From contig RMBW01000006.1 in NCBI GenBank assembly GCA_004009845.1, positions 1 to 64,000 of the forward strand: a DNA stretch of 64,000 nt. The letters are read 5' to 3'. Below the pieces are notes generated by a model. It was not told the DNA's origin and made no database searches. It saw only the letters and a list, made by a program, of their open reading frames with translations. Position numbers and translations under genes: made by a program. Positions 12,255 to 21,840 of this stretch are shown in pieces (position 1 is the first letter of the stretch; each line of letters starts with the position of its first letter). The DNA is from Davidsoniella eucalypti (lineage: Eukaryota > Ascomycota > Sordariomycetes > Microascales > Ceratocystidaceae).

Positions 12255-14074
12255 TTAGGCATCGCATACGACAATAGTGGTGGTAACCTGTGCAGCAGCG
12301 GCCTTGGTAGCGTTAGCAGCCTTGGGAGTAGTAGTAGTAGCAGCTCCAGAGGCACTGACGCCCAGAACGCTGTTGAAAGCGTCAGCGGCCGACTGGTCTT
12401 GGGTAGCCGCGACTGCAGATGCAGAGGCCTCAGAGCAGGTCGAGACCACAGTGGCATCAGCCTTGCACGAGTCGTTTAGACGCTGGCAAATGAAGCCAGC
12501 AATGACACCAATGTTTAGGGCAGAGCCATGGCCAAAGTCGCTGAGGTTGCTAGGTTCGAACGAGTTTTGGGTACGGCCATCGAAAGTACCAAATACAATA
12601 GAAGGGTCGCTGCACGAGCCGAACTGGCCGGTAGAGGATGTGGATGAGGCGCGAGCAGCAACAACGGCATTGGGGATAGGCTTGAGAGCACGGCGGGTCG
12701 TGCGGCGAGTGATTAGGGCTCGGCACTCGGTGTTCTGAGTCTCGCATTGGGCAGTGCCACCAGAAAGAGTGCCAGAGTTGGCAGCCTTAGCGCAGGCATT
12801 GTGCTGGATACTACAGGAGCGGCCGAGGGCAGCGCCAGAACCGGTGAAGGTGTCACCATTGACGCTGAAAGGACGGACACCACTGGTCTTCAGAACAGGA
12901 GGAGGCGTACCACCCAAAGTTCCAGTGAAGGACTGGATGTTGGTACCAGTAGCATTACCAGTAGCATTACCAGTAGTAGTAGTGGCGGCGGAAGTGACGG
13001 CAGCAGCATTGTTGTTAACACTAGCAGCAGCAATGGTAGTTGTAGCAGGCAGAGTAGCGGCAGCAGCAGCAGCAACGGTGGTAGTAACGAGACTGCAGGT
13101 CGACGGAAGGGCAGCAGCATCATTAGCGGCAGCCGAGTTAGCAGTCTTGGCGGCCTTGGTAGACTTAGTCTTGGAAGCAGCGCTAGTTGTAGCAGCATTG
13201 GCAGAGGTAGTTGTCGCCGCAGAAGCACCTCCAGTGTTGACGCTTCCGCCAGCGACTGACAGACCGCTGAAGGAAACATCAGTCGCGCTGATAGCACCAG
13301 TACCAGTGAAGGTGGCACTAACACCGGCAACGGCCGATGAGATCTCTTCGGGAGTGGCGTCTAGAACTAGGAGGCGCTGCGAGAAGATGCAGCCAGGCTC
13401 GTCCGTTTCGGTGTCGCAAGTGTTACCCTTTCCAGTGGTATCGGAGGTCTGAATACAAAGATTAACAGGTTAACAAATTGCTTTGAAGTAGTATTGCAGC
13501 GCAGTGGCTAGCTAGTACTTACACTACCGGGAGAGAAGGTGCCCGACTCCAGAGCCAGGAGAGGATCAACGCCAATGGCAGCCAACTCCTTAGCTAGTTT
13601 CAGAGTGATGGCCCTGTTGGTATCAGCGGCGCCGGGAGAAGCAGGGTCCTGGTGAGAGCTGATGGCGCCAATTTCCGGGTTAGTGGCGGTCTCGTTGCAG
13701 GCAGCGCTAGCAGTGCCGACACCAGCAGTGTTACGTTCAATAGCCTGGTACATGAGAGCACCAGCCATACCACGAATATCACCGGCAGCTTTGGCGTTGG
13801 TGAAGGCCTGGTCGGCGGTAAGTTGCTTCAGGCAGTCAAGGTTGACGGAGGTGTCAGTGACACCGGCCTTGGCAGCAGCGTTTCCAAGCAGACCAAAGAC
13901 AGGATCCTGGATACCAAGAGGGTTATTAAGGTTCAAAGACGTCCGGACAATGTCCAGGAATATGTTGTGCGAGTGCTCTTGAGGAACCTCACGGCCAAAA
14001 ATGGCACGGCGGTCATAGGGATGGGCAGCAACAGAGCTCAGCAGAGCAATAGTGGCGGCGATAGCAGACTTCAT
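12255..14074 (-). CDS. Secreted Ala/Thr-rich, probable cell-surface protein (two exons)
   Basis: Exons are complement 13523-14074 and 12255-13448, joined across a 74-nt intron (GTAAGT...CAG) in phase 0, giving 581 aa. A signal peptide is clear (MKSAIAATIALLSSVAAHP). Residues ~20-230 form a conserved-looking domain with few cysteines and a 'SHQDPASPGAADTN' stretch. A long low-complexity Ala/Thr/Ser/Val region follows (roughly residues 245-365), then a cysteine-containing C-terminal domain (about 12 Cys) ending VVCDA without a GPI-anchor signal. Similar proteins occur across filamentous ascomycetes without known function. The low-complexity linker between two globular parts suggests a wall-associated or extracellular protein. 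A long pyrimidine-rich leader and a TATA box upstream fit strong expression. Confidence 0.8.
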
Positions 14075-14427
14075 GGTGAAAGATAGAGTAGATGATCAAA
14101 GATAGTTATGAAAGATAGTAGTAAAAAGTATGGTAATAATACACCGAACGTCCTTTTCCAAAGACAAAAAAGAGTAATAGAGTAAGATAAAGAGACGGCT
14201 AGCGTCTGGAAGAAGTGAAATTGGATAAAGTAAAAAAAATATTAAAAAAGGATGAACAAAGAATGGAAAGAGATCACAGATCCCATGGAAAAGGAACGAA
14301 AGGGTCCTTGGAAGAAGAGAAGAAAAATGGCGAGAAGATTAGAAGCCTCGAGAAGGAGTAGATAGATGGTGATGACAGTGAGAAAGACAAGAGACGAACG
14401 AGATATTGGACGAGGAGATCCGATGCT
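14075..14427. other. Pyrimidine-rich leader of the secreted-protein gene (minus strand)
   Basis: Between the start codon at 14074 and the TATA-like site near 14430 the minus strand is strongly C/T-rich, as in leaders of well-expressed fungal genes. It is probably 5' untranslated sequence. No open frame of interest. Confidence 0.45.
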
Positions 14428-14436
14428 CTTATATAG
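14428..14436 (-). promoter_or_regulatory. TATA box of the secreted-protein gene
   Basis: Minus-strand CTATATAAG about 355 bases upstream of the start codon. With the C/T-rich block just downstream it forms a classic fungal strong-promoter layout with a long leader. The role is inferred. Confidence 0.45.
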
Positions 14437-15667
14437 AAAACACAGTCAGCTGATAGAAAGGACCACGTCTACGGCAGCTGATCTATCTATTAGCATTAGG
14501 ATTGCCATGCGAGCGCAGATAGTCAATTTTTCAATATATGTGCACCCCGAGGCCCTATTCTTCACTGGAGGCCGCGTTTGTGCTCCATGTTAGTGGTCTA
14601 GAGTTCGTGTTTCTACTAGTATTTGTACTATTCCTAGTTGGGATTTGGGTGTGTAAAAGACAGGCAGACATCGGATGGTTCACTGATCTATGCTACATAA
14701 TGGGGATGAGGGGAGGGGGGCTACCGCATGTCAGTCATGTCAGTGCTATGTTCTCAATCCTGGTCATTTTCATCAGCAACTTTCAGCGTACTGTAACAAT
14801 ACTGTTTCTTGTTTATGGGGCTGTTATCATCAGGGATTCTCGCTAGCTATGGGCAACTTAGCTTATGCTAGGTCAGGGTCTCTATTCTAGCTTGAAGTGG
14901 ACCATAGTTCTCAAGGCGCTTAATGTTTTTTTATTTTATAATTCATTAATCCTATGAAGCTACAGAGCTATGAAGATAACGGCTTAATGTGTTACTGGAC
15001 AAAGTGAGAAAAAGGCATCAAAGCACCAGGAGAGAATGCTACTAAGAGCACCACAAAGAGCCTGCCGCAAATGGTCTGTTGTATGAGTTGCTGATGCCCC
15101 TGTTGATTAAATTTGCTTGGCTACAGCTGCCTTCTGAAGATCACAATGTTTCTCTATATCAAACTCTTCGTACGACTACAAGATATAGCAAAATTGGTTG
15201 ACCCTGGACCCGATACAATCCGATACTATACCCAGAGGCCATAATCATGACGAGAGAACCTACTTCGTGATATCTATCACGCAGTTGACTAAGCATTGAG
15301 TGAGCAGGAAAATGAGCTCTTCGCGGGAATTGTGCCTTGTATATTGCCCGTGCTAGCTTGAATATTGGTTGGCGAGTGTTTAGAGTTTGTTTTACTCAGC
15401 TATTTGTCCGGTGGGAGCATTTAACATGCAGCAAAAAGACAGACCGTCAAAATATAGTAGCATATCGCAAGTTCATGATATAAGTGTTCCATTGGCAGTG
15501 TCGCAAATATTCCTGTAAGCTCAAAACAGGCCTGATAAATCTCCATATCCCCTAACTTCGTGTCTTAAGGGCAGAGGCAGAAGTGATGGGTGATCAAACA
15601 AATTTCCGTTTCAGTCATGGCGCTGGCCAGCGCTCTAAAAGGACAAGTCTAGTTGGCCCGGAGGCAG
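14437..15667. other. Intergenic, contains one minute retroposed insertion
   Basis: No gene recognised. It holds the insertion at 14927-14981 (listed) and otherwise unremarkable AT-rich sequence up to the tail of the retroelement at 15668. Confidence 0.5.
14918..14990 (-). mobile_element. Minute retroposed insertion, copy B, with 9-bp target duplication
   Basis: GCTTAATGT occurs at 14918-14926 and again at 14982-14990 around a 55-bp insert. On the minus strand the insert begins CGTTATCTTCATAGCTCTG, continues through the shared core (AATGAATTATAAAA) and ends in an A-rich tail. Confidence 0.8.
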
Positions 15668-16320
15668 TTTTTGTTTTGTTTTGTTTTGTTATTATTATCG
15701 AGCACGGGGGAGTCGGGCCAATAAAATTGGACGCGGCTCGGACATGTGGATAAAGAGGCAGCATAGACAAGGCAGCACGACTTGAAAAGCACTCCGGAAA
15801 GCAATATCGCTGTCTATTCTCTGCATGTATTGATTTAGTTCATGATGCACCGTTTTGTGAGTTTTATGAGGCCTTGAGCCCATTTTCTCACCTTTTGAGG
15901 GACGTTCTCACCAACGACCGCCCATCCCCTTTCCTATACACTTTTCACGATCGCTGGTCTCCCGAGCCTTATCTCCGCTGCTCAGACTTTCACACTCACG
16001 CTCGGAGGGCAACACTTTGAAGGTTCCAGTTTCCCGACATTTCCGGCTCTTCTCGTGTTGTAATTCGTACCAACACAAACCTGTGATAGCTTCTCCTCGA
16101 GTCGCTCACTCACAATGAAAACACTTTGGGGTTCCACTGTGTTTTCCAACAACCCACCAGGGGGACGGCTGTGAAGAAAGTTTAGCTTAATGCTGCTTGA
16201 CCCCTCCCGATCCCTCAACGCTGACCTTGCGATAGTTATCTCCTTGAGCACTCTGGTCTTTTCCTTTGTGTCTCTCCCAACCTGAGAGTAAAGAAACAGG
16301 TTCAGCCAGGTTAGCGCTGC
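15668..16320. mobile_element. Non-LTR retroelement remnant with inverted 5' part
   Basis: At 15668-15745 the minus strand reads as a retroelement 3' end: AGCCGCGTCCAATTTTATTG, a CCCCCG-containing block, AATAATAAC and a (CAAAA)n tail. The same 3' end terminates the well-defined copy at 24263-25344. From about 15780 to at least 16075 the PLUS strand instead matches the 5' part of that other copy (shared blocks ATGAGGCCTTGAGCCC, GTTCTCACCAAC, TGGTCTCCCGAG, GAAGGTTCC). The two parts are therefore in opposite orientation, as left by twin priming during retrotransposition. No intact reading frame. The right boundary is uncertain and no target duplication was found. Confidence 0.6.
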
Positions 16321-16684
16321 TTGTCTTCTCCACTGGGACCATTAGACGTCTAACGATCCACTAGGGTCGGATCCACGTGATCCACATAAAGACGTAAAAC
16401 GATAAATAAATAAATATTGTAACTATATGTATAACATCTTAGGCTTGAACCCTACTCACCAACAATAATAAACTAAATTGTGATGACAAAAATCGGAGGA
16501 AGATATCACGATTTCTCTGATGATGAGCTGGTTAAAAGACTACATGAACACATTAGGCATGTATCTGTAATTACTTATAAGAAGACATCAAAGAGAGAAA
16601 TAGTGGGTCCAATTTGGGAGTCATGCTAATTTCACAGTTAAGATTTTAATTTCACAGTTACGCTAGCCGTATTAAGAAATTGTA

Positions 16685-16706
16685 GTCACGTGGTGTCCCA
16701 CGTGAC
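16685..16706. repeat. CACGTG palindrome inside left terminal repeat
   Basis: Perfect inverted repeat: GTCACGTGG, 4-base loop, CCACGTGAC. The equivalent palindrome in the right repeat lies at 17260-17281, about 260 bases upstream of the REase-kinase start. Each arm carries an E-box (CACGTG), so it may serve as transposase or transcription-factor site. Confidence 0.7.
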
Positions 16707-16747
16707 ATCGTCGATTACAAGAAATCAAAAATATTTCTTACATCGCA

Positions 16748-17152
16748 TCACCACTTCACCACTACTATAAGATTAAACATGCATGCCAGAATAGAAAAAA
16801 GACAGCTAGTTACCCGAGACGAGCCTTTACGTATAGACGGTTTTGTACGTGTGTTAAGCTTGCCATGCCGATCACAGCCATAGACCACTGATTTCATACC
16901 ACCATTGGTGTAAGAAGACACAGTTGAAAAGGCGTACCCACGTACAGAAGCCCATGCATTAATGCCTTGGAAAAGTGCCTCTCGAGAGTGGTAGTGTATT
17001 GTTGGAGGAGGGGCAAGCCGTATAACAAAGGTGTCTGTGGTATCTATAGATAGCCCTTTATCCATAGATGATGATGCCATTGTGGTGTGTGTAGAAAATA
17101 AAAGAGTAGGGTGGTGAAGGTTTTCATCATCGTGAGACGGGATCGTCTTCAT
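16748..17152 (-). pseudogene. Truncated MULE transposase N-terminus (FAR1-like zinc-finger region)
   Basis: A 134-aa frame, or 110 aa from the second ATG at 17080. It contains INAWASVRGYAFST, VVYGCDRHGK and SCLFSILACMF, the pattern of the N-terminal FAR1-type DNA-binding region of fungal Mutator-like transposases (normally followed by hundreds of residues with the catalytic DDE domain). Here the frame ends inside the left terminal repeat, so the C-terminal tail is repeat-encoded and the transposase domain is absent. It may be non-functional, or it may encode a small DNA-binding protein able to recognise element ends. Confidence 0.7.
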
Positions 17153-17259
17153 AGATTTTTACTGCTTTATAGTATTCAATTACATATGTTTAATCTTATA
17201 GTAGTGGTGAAGTGGTGATGCGATGTAAGAAATATTTTTGATTTCTTGTAATCGACGAT

Positions 17260-17281
17260 GTCACGTGGGACACCACGTGAC
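17260..17281. repeat. CACGTG palindrome inside right terminal repeat
   Basis: Inverted counterpart of 16685-16706 with the same 9-bp arms. It lies in the likely promoter region of the gene starting at 17537. Confidence 0.7.
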
Positions 17282-17536
17282 TACAATTTCCTAATACGGC
17301 TAGCGTAACTGTGAAATTAAAATCCCAACTGTTAAATTAGCTTGACTCCAATTTGGCCCAGGTTTAGCTTAGTAATCAAATTTCTTCCTTTAAATCAAAT
17401 ACTTACATAACTAGCCAACAACATTTCTAAATTCACCATCATCACATCAACCAAGTTAGACTGATCATAGCATCAAGATACTTCTACATCAGCGATTACC
17501 TTTTGGCCGATTTCTCCCCCATATTTTTTTCTCAAC

Positions 17537-19654
17537 ATGCCGGACGACGAGGAAGTGAAGCGCTTACACCTCCTACTTGCAGAGAAAGACAAAAAGATTG
17601 CACAGCAAGCCGCTGCAGCTTTAGAGGATAAACAAAAGATTGCAGAATTCAATCGCCAAATTCAAAATACGACTATCGAGGAATACCTGAGAGGTTGCCA
17701 GACACTTGTACTCTGTAAAACCAGACTCGACACTTCCGATGTCCTCACAACTAGGACTCCTTCTACCAAACCTGCTAGAAGGCACTGTCCTGGTCTTCTT
17801 AAACCATGGACCACCTTTGAATCAGTTCAAGACAGCTTGATTGAGCAACTTCAAGCTCTCAGTTCACGTGAAGAGCGACTGTTTGAAAGCTTGCATGGCC
17901 TCGAGACTATGGGACATAGAGTCCGCACCGACATTGTTAGAGATGAACCTTCTCTTATTTCGGTCCAGCACAATACCATTGAAAAACCCGTGGAGCTTAT
18001 CTTGTCCTGGCTCTCCGACTTCCATTCTCAAAAAGGAAGCATCCCTCCTCTTCTCAAAGATGTGGAATTCCACACAACAGCAAGTAATCTCCGTCAGCCA
18101 GATGATAACGGGGATGGTGAGGAGCGGGATGCAAGTGTGCGTACGTATCAGAATTGTGTCACTAGAAAGTCAGACCGGAAAGGGGTTGTCTTTGTCATCG
18201 AATACAAGGCACCTTGCAAACTTCACAATACGCATCTTAAACAAGGGCTACGAAAAATGAACATCAGTCAAGAGGTTGTTCATAGGGCAACGATACCTAC
18301 TGTTGGGCCTGAAAGGTTTCAATACTACTCCGAACTTTTCTCAGCAGCGGCTGTCACGCAGACATATCACTACATGTTAGAGGCCGGATTGGAATACGGC
18401 TATTTGACTAACGGAGATTGTATTGTGTTCCTCAAGATTGACTGGGCTGAGCCGACTGTGCTTTACTTCCACCTGGCACACCCGTCAAGAGAGGTTGAGG
18501 CGAATGATGACCCTATCTACAGTAATTCTTTAAGCCAGGTTCTTCTTTTCACACTGCTTGCCCTCCAATCGAACCAGCATGGCAATGATGAACGAACAAA
18601 GGCAGCCAAACAGTGTGAGAAATGGGAAGTTGATTATAACAAACTTCTGCAGGATATCAGTGGTGCTGAGTTGGATTTGGAAACGGATCCTAATCTAAAG
18701 TACCGACGTACCCCAAAAGACCCTAATTTCAAGGAGTCAGCTTCATCCAGGAAACGACAAATGTCTCAGATTAGTGTGCCACACCGTGTGCCTCGGTCAC
18801 ACAGCAAACGTGATGGGGGAGCAGGCTTCGGTGGTGGTAATGGTGGTGACGATTGCGATGCTAGCGGAGCAGGCAGCACAGGTGGTCCTTCTCATGATCA
18901 TGGCGGCTCATCATCACACCAAGTACCTGCTGATGGCAGCACAGAGACCAATCTTCAAAGAGAATACTGCACATCATTGTGTCTGTTATCACTCATGAAT
19001 GGTAGGAATCTGGACAGCCGTTGCCCCAACGTGGCATTACATCGCAGTATGATACGGAGCAAGAACAAGCACCCTGTTACACACCAACAATTCATGGATC
19101 TCCTACGTCAACAACTTTCTAAGAGCTTGGAAAAAGGTGTTGTGGTTTTGGGAAAGGAGGGTGCTTGTGGTGCTCTATTTCAGATAACACTACTGCAATT
19201 TGGCTATACCTTTGTTGCAAAGGGTGTTACTGGAGGGCGTGTTGTTGATCTACAGAAAGAGGTGACTGTCTACAATCAGCTAAAGCCACTACAAGGTCAT
19301 GGAATTGCAGTCTGTCTTGGCTCTGTTGACCTCAAGGCACTGGGTCAGACATACTATTACTGGTTTGATGTACGAATCATCTACTTCATGTTATTATCTT
19401 ATGGTGGTACAGAAGTCAAACCAAACTCGGTCATGGAGGAGTCTAGAGCAGACACCGCCAGCACAGTCAGCTCTACTCTGAAAAAGATGCGTAACCTAGG
19501 GGTGGTTCATGGCGATGTCCGATGGCCAAATGTACTGCAAGGGGCTAATGGAGAGATCACTGTAATTGACTTTGACAGAGCCGATATCCTTCCAGCAGAG
19601 AGTGATATTTCATCTAATAAGAGGAGGAAGCTTTCAGAGGATGAAGGCAGATAA
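17537..19654 (+). CDS. Crinkler-type REase fold plus protein-kinase fold protein (probably truncated at its C-terminus)
   Basis: Intronless, 705 aa. Residues 1-45 are a charged coiled coil. Residues ~150-385 match the restriction-endonuclease-like domain of fungal Crinkler-related effectors, with the E-x-K pair in VIEYKAP (Glu222, Lys224) and conserved YHYMLEAGLEYGY. A Gly/Ser/His-rich linker (about 420-475) leads to a kinase-like domain with Lys562 (FVAKG), HGDVRWPN (Asp660, Asn665) and DFD (678-680); there is no signal peptide. The stop at 19652-19654 is followed in the same frame by 30 further codons of protein-like sequence up to a second stop at 19747, so the frame has probably lost its original C-terminus. 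Family members are linked to mobile DNA and are thought to act in nuclei in conflicts; the true role here is unknown. It sits between a MULE element and a retroelement fragment. Confidence 0.75.
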   Translation: MPDDEEVKRLHLLLAEKDKKIAQQAAAALEDKQKIAEFNRQIQNTTIEEYLRGCQTLVLCKTRLDTSDVLTTRTPSTKPARRHCPGLLKPWTTFESVQDSLIEQLQALSSREERLFESLHGLETMGHRVRTDIVRDEPSLISVQHNTIEKPVELILSWLSDFHSQKGSIPPLLKDVEFHTTASNLRQPDDNGDGEERDASVRTYQNCVTRKSDRKGVVFVIEYKAPCKLHNTHLKQGLRKMNISQEVVHRATIPTVGPERFQYYSELFSAAAVTQTYHYMLEAGLEYGYLTNGDCIVFLKIDWAEPTVLYFHLAHPSREVEANDDPIYSNSLSQVLLFTLLALQSNQHGNDERTKAAKQCEKWEVDYNKLLQDISGAELDLETDPNLKYRRTPKDPNFKESASSRKRQMSQISVPHRVPRSHSKRDGGAGFGGGNGGDDCDASGAGSTGGPSHDHGGSSSHQVPADGSTETNLQREYCTSLCLLSLMNGRNLDSRCPNVALHRSMIRSKNKHPVTHQQFMDLLRQQLSKSLEKGVVVLGKEGACGALFQITLLQFGYTFVAKGVTGGRVVDLQKEVTVYNQLKPLQGHGIAVCLGSVDLKALGQTYYYWFDVRIIYFMLLSYGGTEVKPNSVMEESRADTASTVSSTLKKMRNLGVVHGDVRWPNVLQGANGEITVIDFDRADILPAESDISSNKRRKLSEDEGR

Positions 19655-19747
19655 CCTCTGTCAGAGGCAAAACAGGAGGCGCTTTTTAACCATGTGGCTC
19701 GACTGGACTACTGCAGTGCACAGAGTCTTTTAAGTGAGCCACTCTAA
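19655..19747 (+). pseudogene. In-frame continuation beyond the stop of the REase-kinase gene
   Basis: Thirty codons in the same frame as the upstream gene directly follow its TAA and close with TAA at 19745-19747. Composition is balanced and contains a plausible helix with Leu/Ala/His spacing, unlike the surrounding AT-rich flank. This is best read as the original C-terminal end cut off by a single nonsense change, or as stop-codon read-through. Confidence 0.5.
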
Positions 19748-19888
19748 TGCTTATGTTCTGGGTTTGGGCTGTTTTGACATCTGTATCTGTACTAAGTATA
19801 AGCTACTCTATATGGAATCCTATCAACAACAGATGTAGTCCTTAGTTATTCTAATTCTTCGCAAGTTTCTGCTAATAAATGCCTTCAC

Positions 19889-20170
19889 TTGACTACAGAT
19901 GTCCAATCACTAAGTTTATATGAGTGGCTTCGCCACGAAAACGCCACAATGGAATGCCACAGGTGTGGCGAAGACAAGGAAATGACCCACATCTGGACTT
20001 GTCGCAGAAGGCTGAAGCCTTGGGGCAGAGTATTCACCAAAAAACTACTCATGACCATGAAAGGTAGAAGAACACTGGCAAAAAAGGCACAAAAACAGGC
20101 ACAGCCACTGTAGAGAGAGCAGGGTTGAGGATCATGGAAATCTATCTTAAATGAATTGAAAAAAAAGATA
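19889..20170 (+). mobile_element. Non-LTR retrotransposon 3' fragment (zinc-knuckle end of reverse-transcriptase protein)
   Basis: A short frame (to 20113) carries CHRCGEDKEMTHIWTC, a C-x2-C-x7-H-x3-C zinc knuckle typical of the extreme C-terminus of LINE-type reverse-transcriptase proteins, preceded by 'LSLYEWLRH'. It is followed by a short noncoding part ending TAAATGAATTG plus eight As (to about 20167). That terminal block is identical over 16 bases to the end of the minute insertion at 30631-30689, suggesting that the tiny repeats share this element's 3' end. The upstream border is not defined. Confidence 0.55.
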
Positions 20171-20399
20171 CATACAATGAAAAATTTATTAAAGTATATC
20201 TTGGCAGTGAATAAAGGTCTTTCCTCAGGTTGTAACAGAAATCTATTTATGAGACTACTGGAAGAGAAAGTAAGGCATAAGTACTTAGTAAAAAACTTTA
20301 TGTACACATACCTTATTGAAGCCTGAAAAATAAGGATTGTATGTAAATTGAAATCTCCCAAGGTTTTCCCCTAGCATTCAATTTAATCAACTAACTCTT

Positions 20400-20431
20400 A
20401 GTATTTGTATTTGTATTTGTTATTATTAACG
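20400..20431 (-). repeat. (CAAATA)n-tailed retroelement end, very short copy
   Basis: On the minus strand: CGTTAATAATAAC then CAAATA repeats. The same junction ends the insertion at 24263-25344. Almost nothing of the element body remains upstream of it. Confidence 0.5.
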
Positions 20432-21840
20432 TGTGCCTCTGCTGCCGAATTGAGCTAGACCTCAATTAGTTAACTGCTTGCTTCTTTGCCTTTCTGTAGT
20501 TATGGCTGTACTTTCAATTCATATTTTCAGCCTAGTTAATGACGTCCTTTTTGCTTTTAGAAGCTTTGGCATACATGTTTGAGCGCTGTAGTTATATATA
20601 AGATGTACAGTATATAACATAGCACTCTTACTAATACCACTAAACATGCATATGGACTCACTACAACTACCATAATCTAGAGCATGCATGAATATTGCTT
20701 GTTTCTGATTGAATATCCGGACGACCTCGCTGACTGACCTTCTTCATATTGTATCAGGTGGATCTTTGTCTGAAATATTTGATGAGAAAGTCGACATGAA
20801 CGTAGTATTTATTCTTGGTTGGCTGAAGTTCGTCTAAAGTCAATAGATACCCGCCATTTCTTTGTACTTCTATCCGTGCTAGACGAGAAAACTGGCGATG
20901 AGTACTGATTTTGTTATAATATTGAGGAGACGGACACCATATCAATATAGCTAGCTAGGTATGGACTGTGAATTAAGAAGTACGGTGTACATAAATATAG
21001 AATGACCTACAACTGGTTAGAATCTGCTGTGCATCTTCTCAGCTTGGAACCCTTTGTCAGTCAGTTCTGATCATATGAGACCAGTATGATATACAATACT
21101 TGACGACAACCTACGAAGCTATTGTCGAGCTGCAAGGACTTTCATGCTACCTCTGGAGCTACCACGAACATTGTAGTCTCGAATTGTTCTATATATATAA
21201 CTATACTACCTTATCTGCCCACGCGGATTAACGGTTTGGTTAGCACTAGTCGACGCTCGAATCTTCTCCAAGATGTGTCTCTTTTTCTACCTCATTCTGT
21301 TCCATATCGCAGCTACTTGAGAATGATGTATTTTCACATGCCATTGCAAGATGTTGCTATATTTCTATAATTCGTTCATAGACACAGAAGAAGACAGAGG
21401 AAGGCAGCAGCCTATTGATACAAACTTGGAGCCTAGCCAGACTGACTGTTGCTCACCTCAACTCTACATAGCATGGTAGAAACCAACATACTCGTTTGGA
21501 GATTTTTGTGGCCACGCATTTTAGTTATAAACCTTTGAAGCCGTGACTATTTTCCTATGATCCCATCTTTTCTTTCTAGTATCGACTCAAACTGTTGGCT
21601 TCTAGGCTCATCGCTTTGATATCTCCTCATCTAGTACTTCGAAGCGCCATAGTTGACTGTACATCTGCAAATATCCTGATTCTTAACCTGGTAAGCTTCT
21701 TGGTATATGACTAACATATCGAGTTTGAGCTGCTACTAACACAGACCTGTCATTCAAGATTGTCAACTGCCGCTTGCTTTGCTTAATTTCAGAGTCGACT
21801 CTGTAGCTGAGCCTGTTACCTGACCCAAGTAGGATCAACC
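20432..21840. other. Intergenic upstream of the RRM gene
   Basis: No gene or repeat recognised. It probably includes promoter and leader of the gene starting at 21841. Confidence 0.45.

Larger units (their letters stand above)
16605..17357. mobile_element. MULE-derived non-autonomous element with ~170-bp terminal inverted repeats
   Basis: The left repeat (about 16605-16780) and right repeat (about 17186-17357) are near-perfect inverted copies, differing by a handful of substitutions and small indels at the outer edge. The core between them holds a truncated FAR1-type zinc-finger frame (listed). Each repeat contains a 9-bp palindrome around CACGTG. No transposase catalytic region remains, so the element could move only in trans. 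I could not find a convincing 8-11 bp target duplication. The right repeat ends 179 bases before the start of the REase-kinase gene. Confidence 0.85.

Noticed and set aside
12277..13452. Long plus-strand frames opposite the secreted-protein gene
   Set aside because: Antisense shadows of the Ala/Thr-rich low-complexity coding sequence; the minus-strand frame has signal peptide and splice sites.
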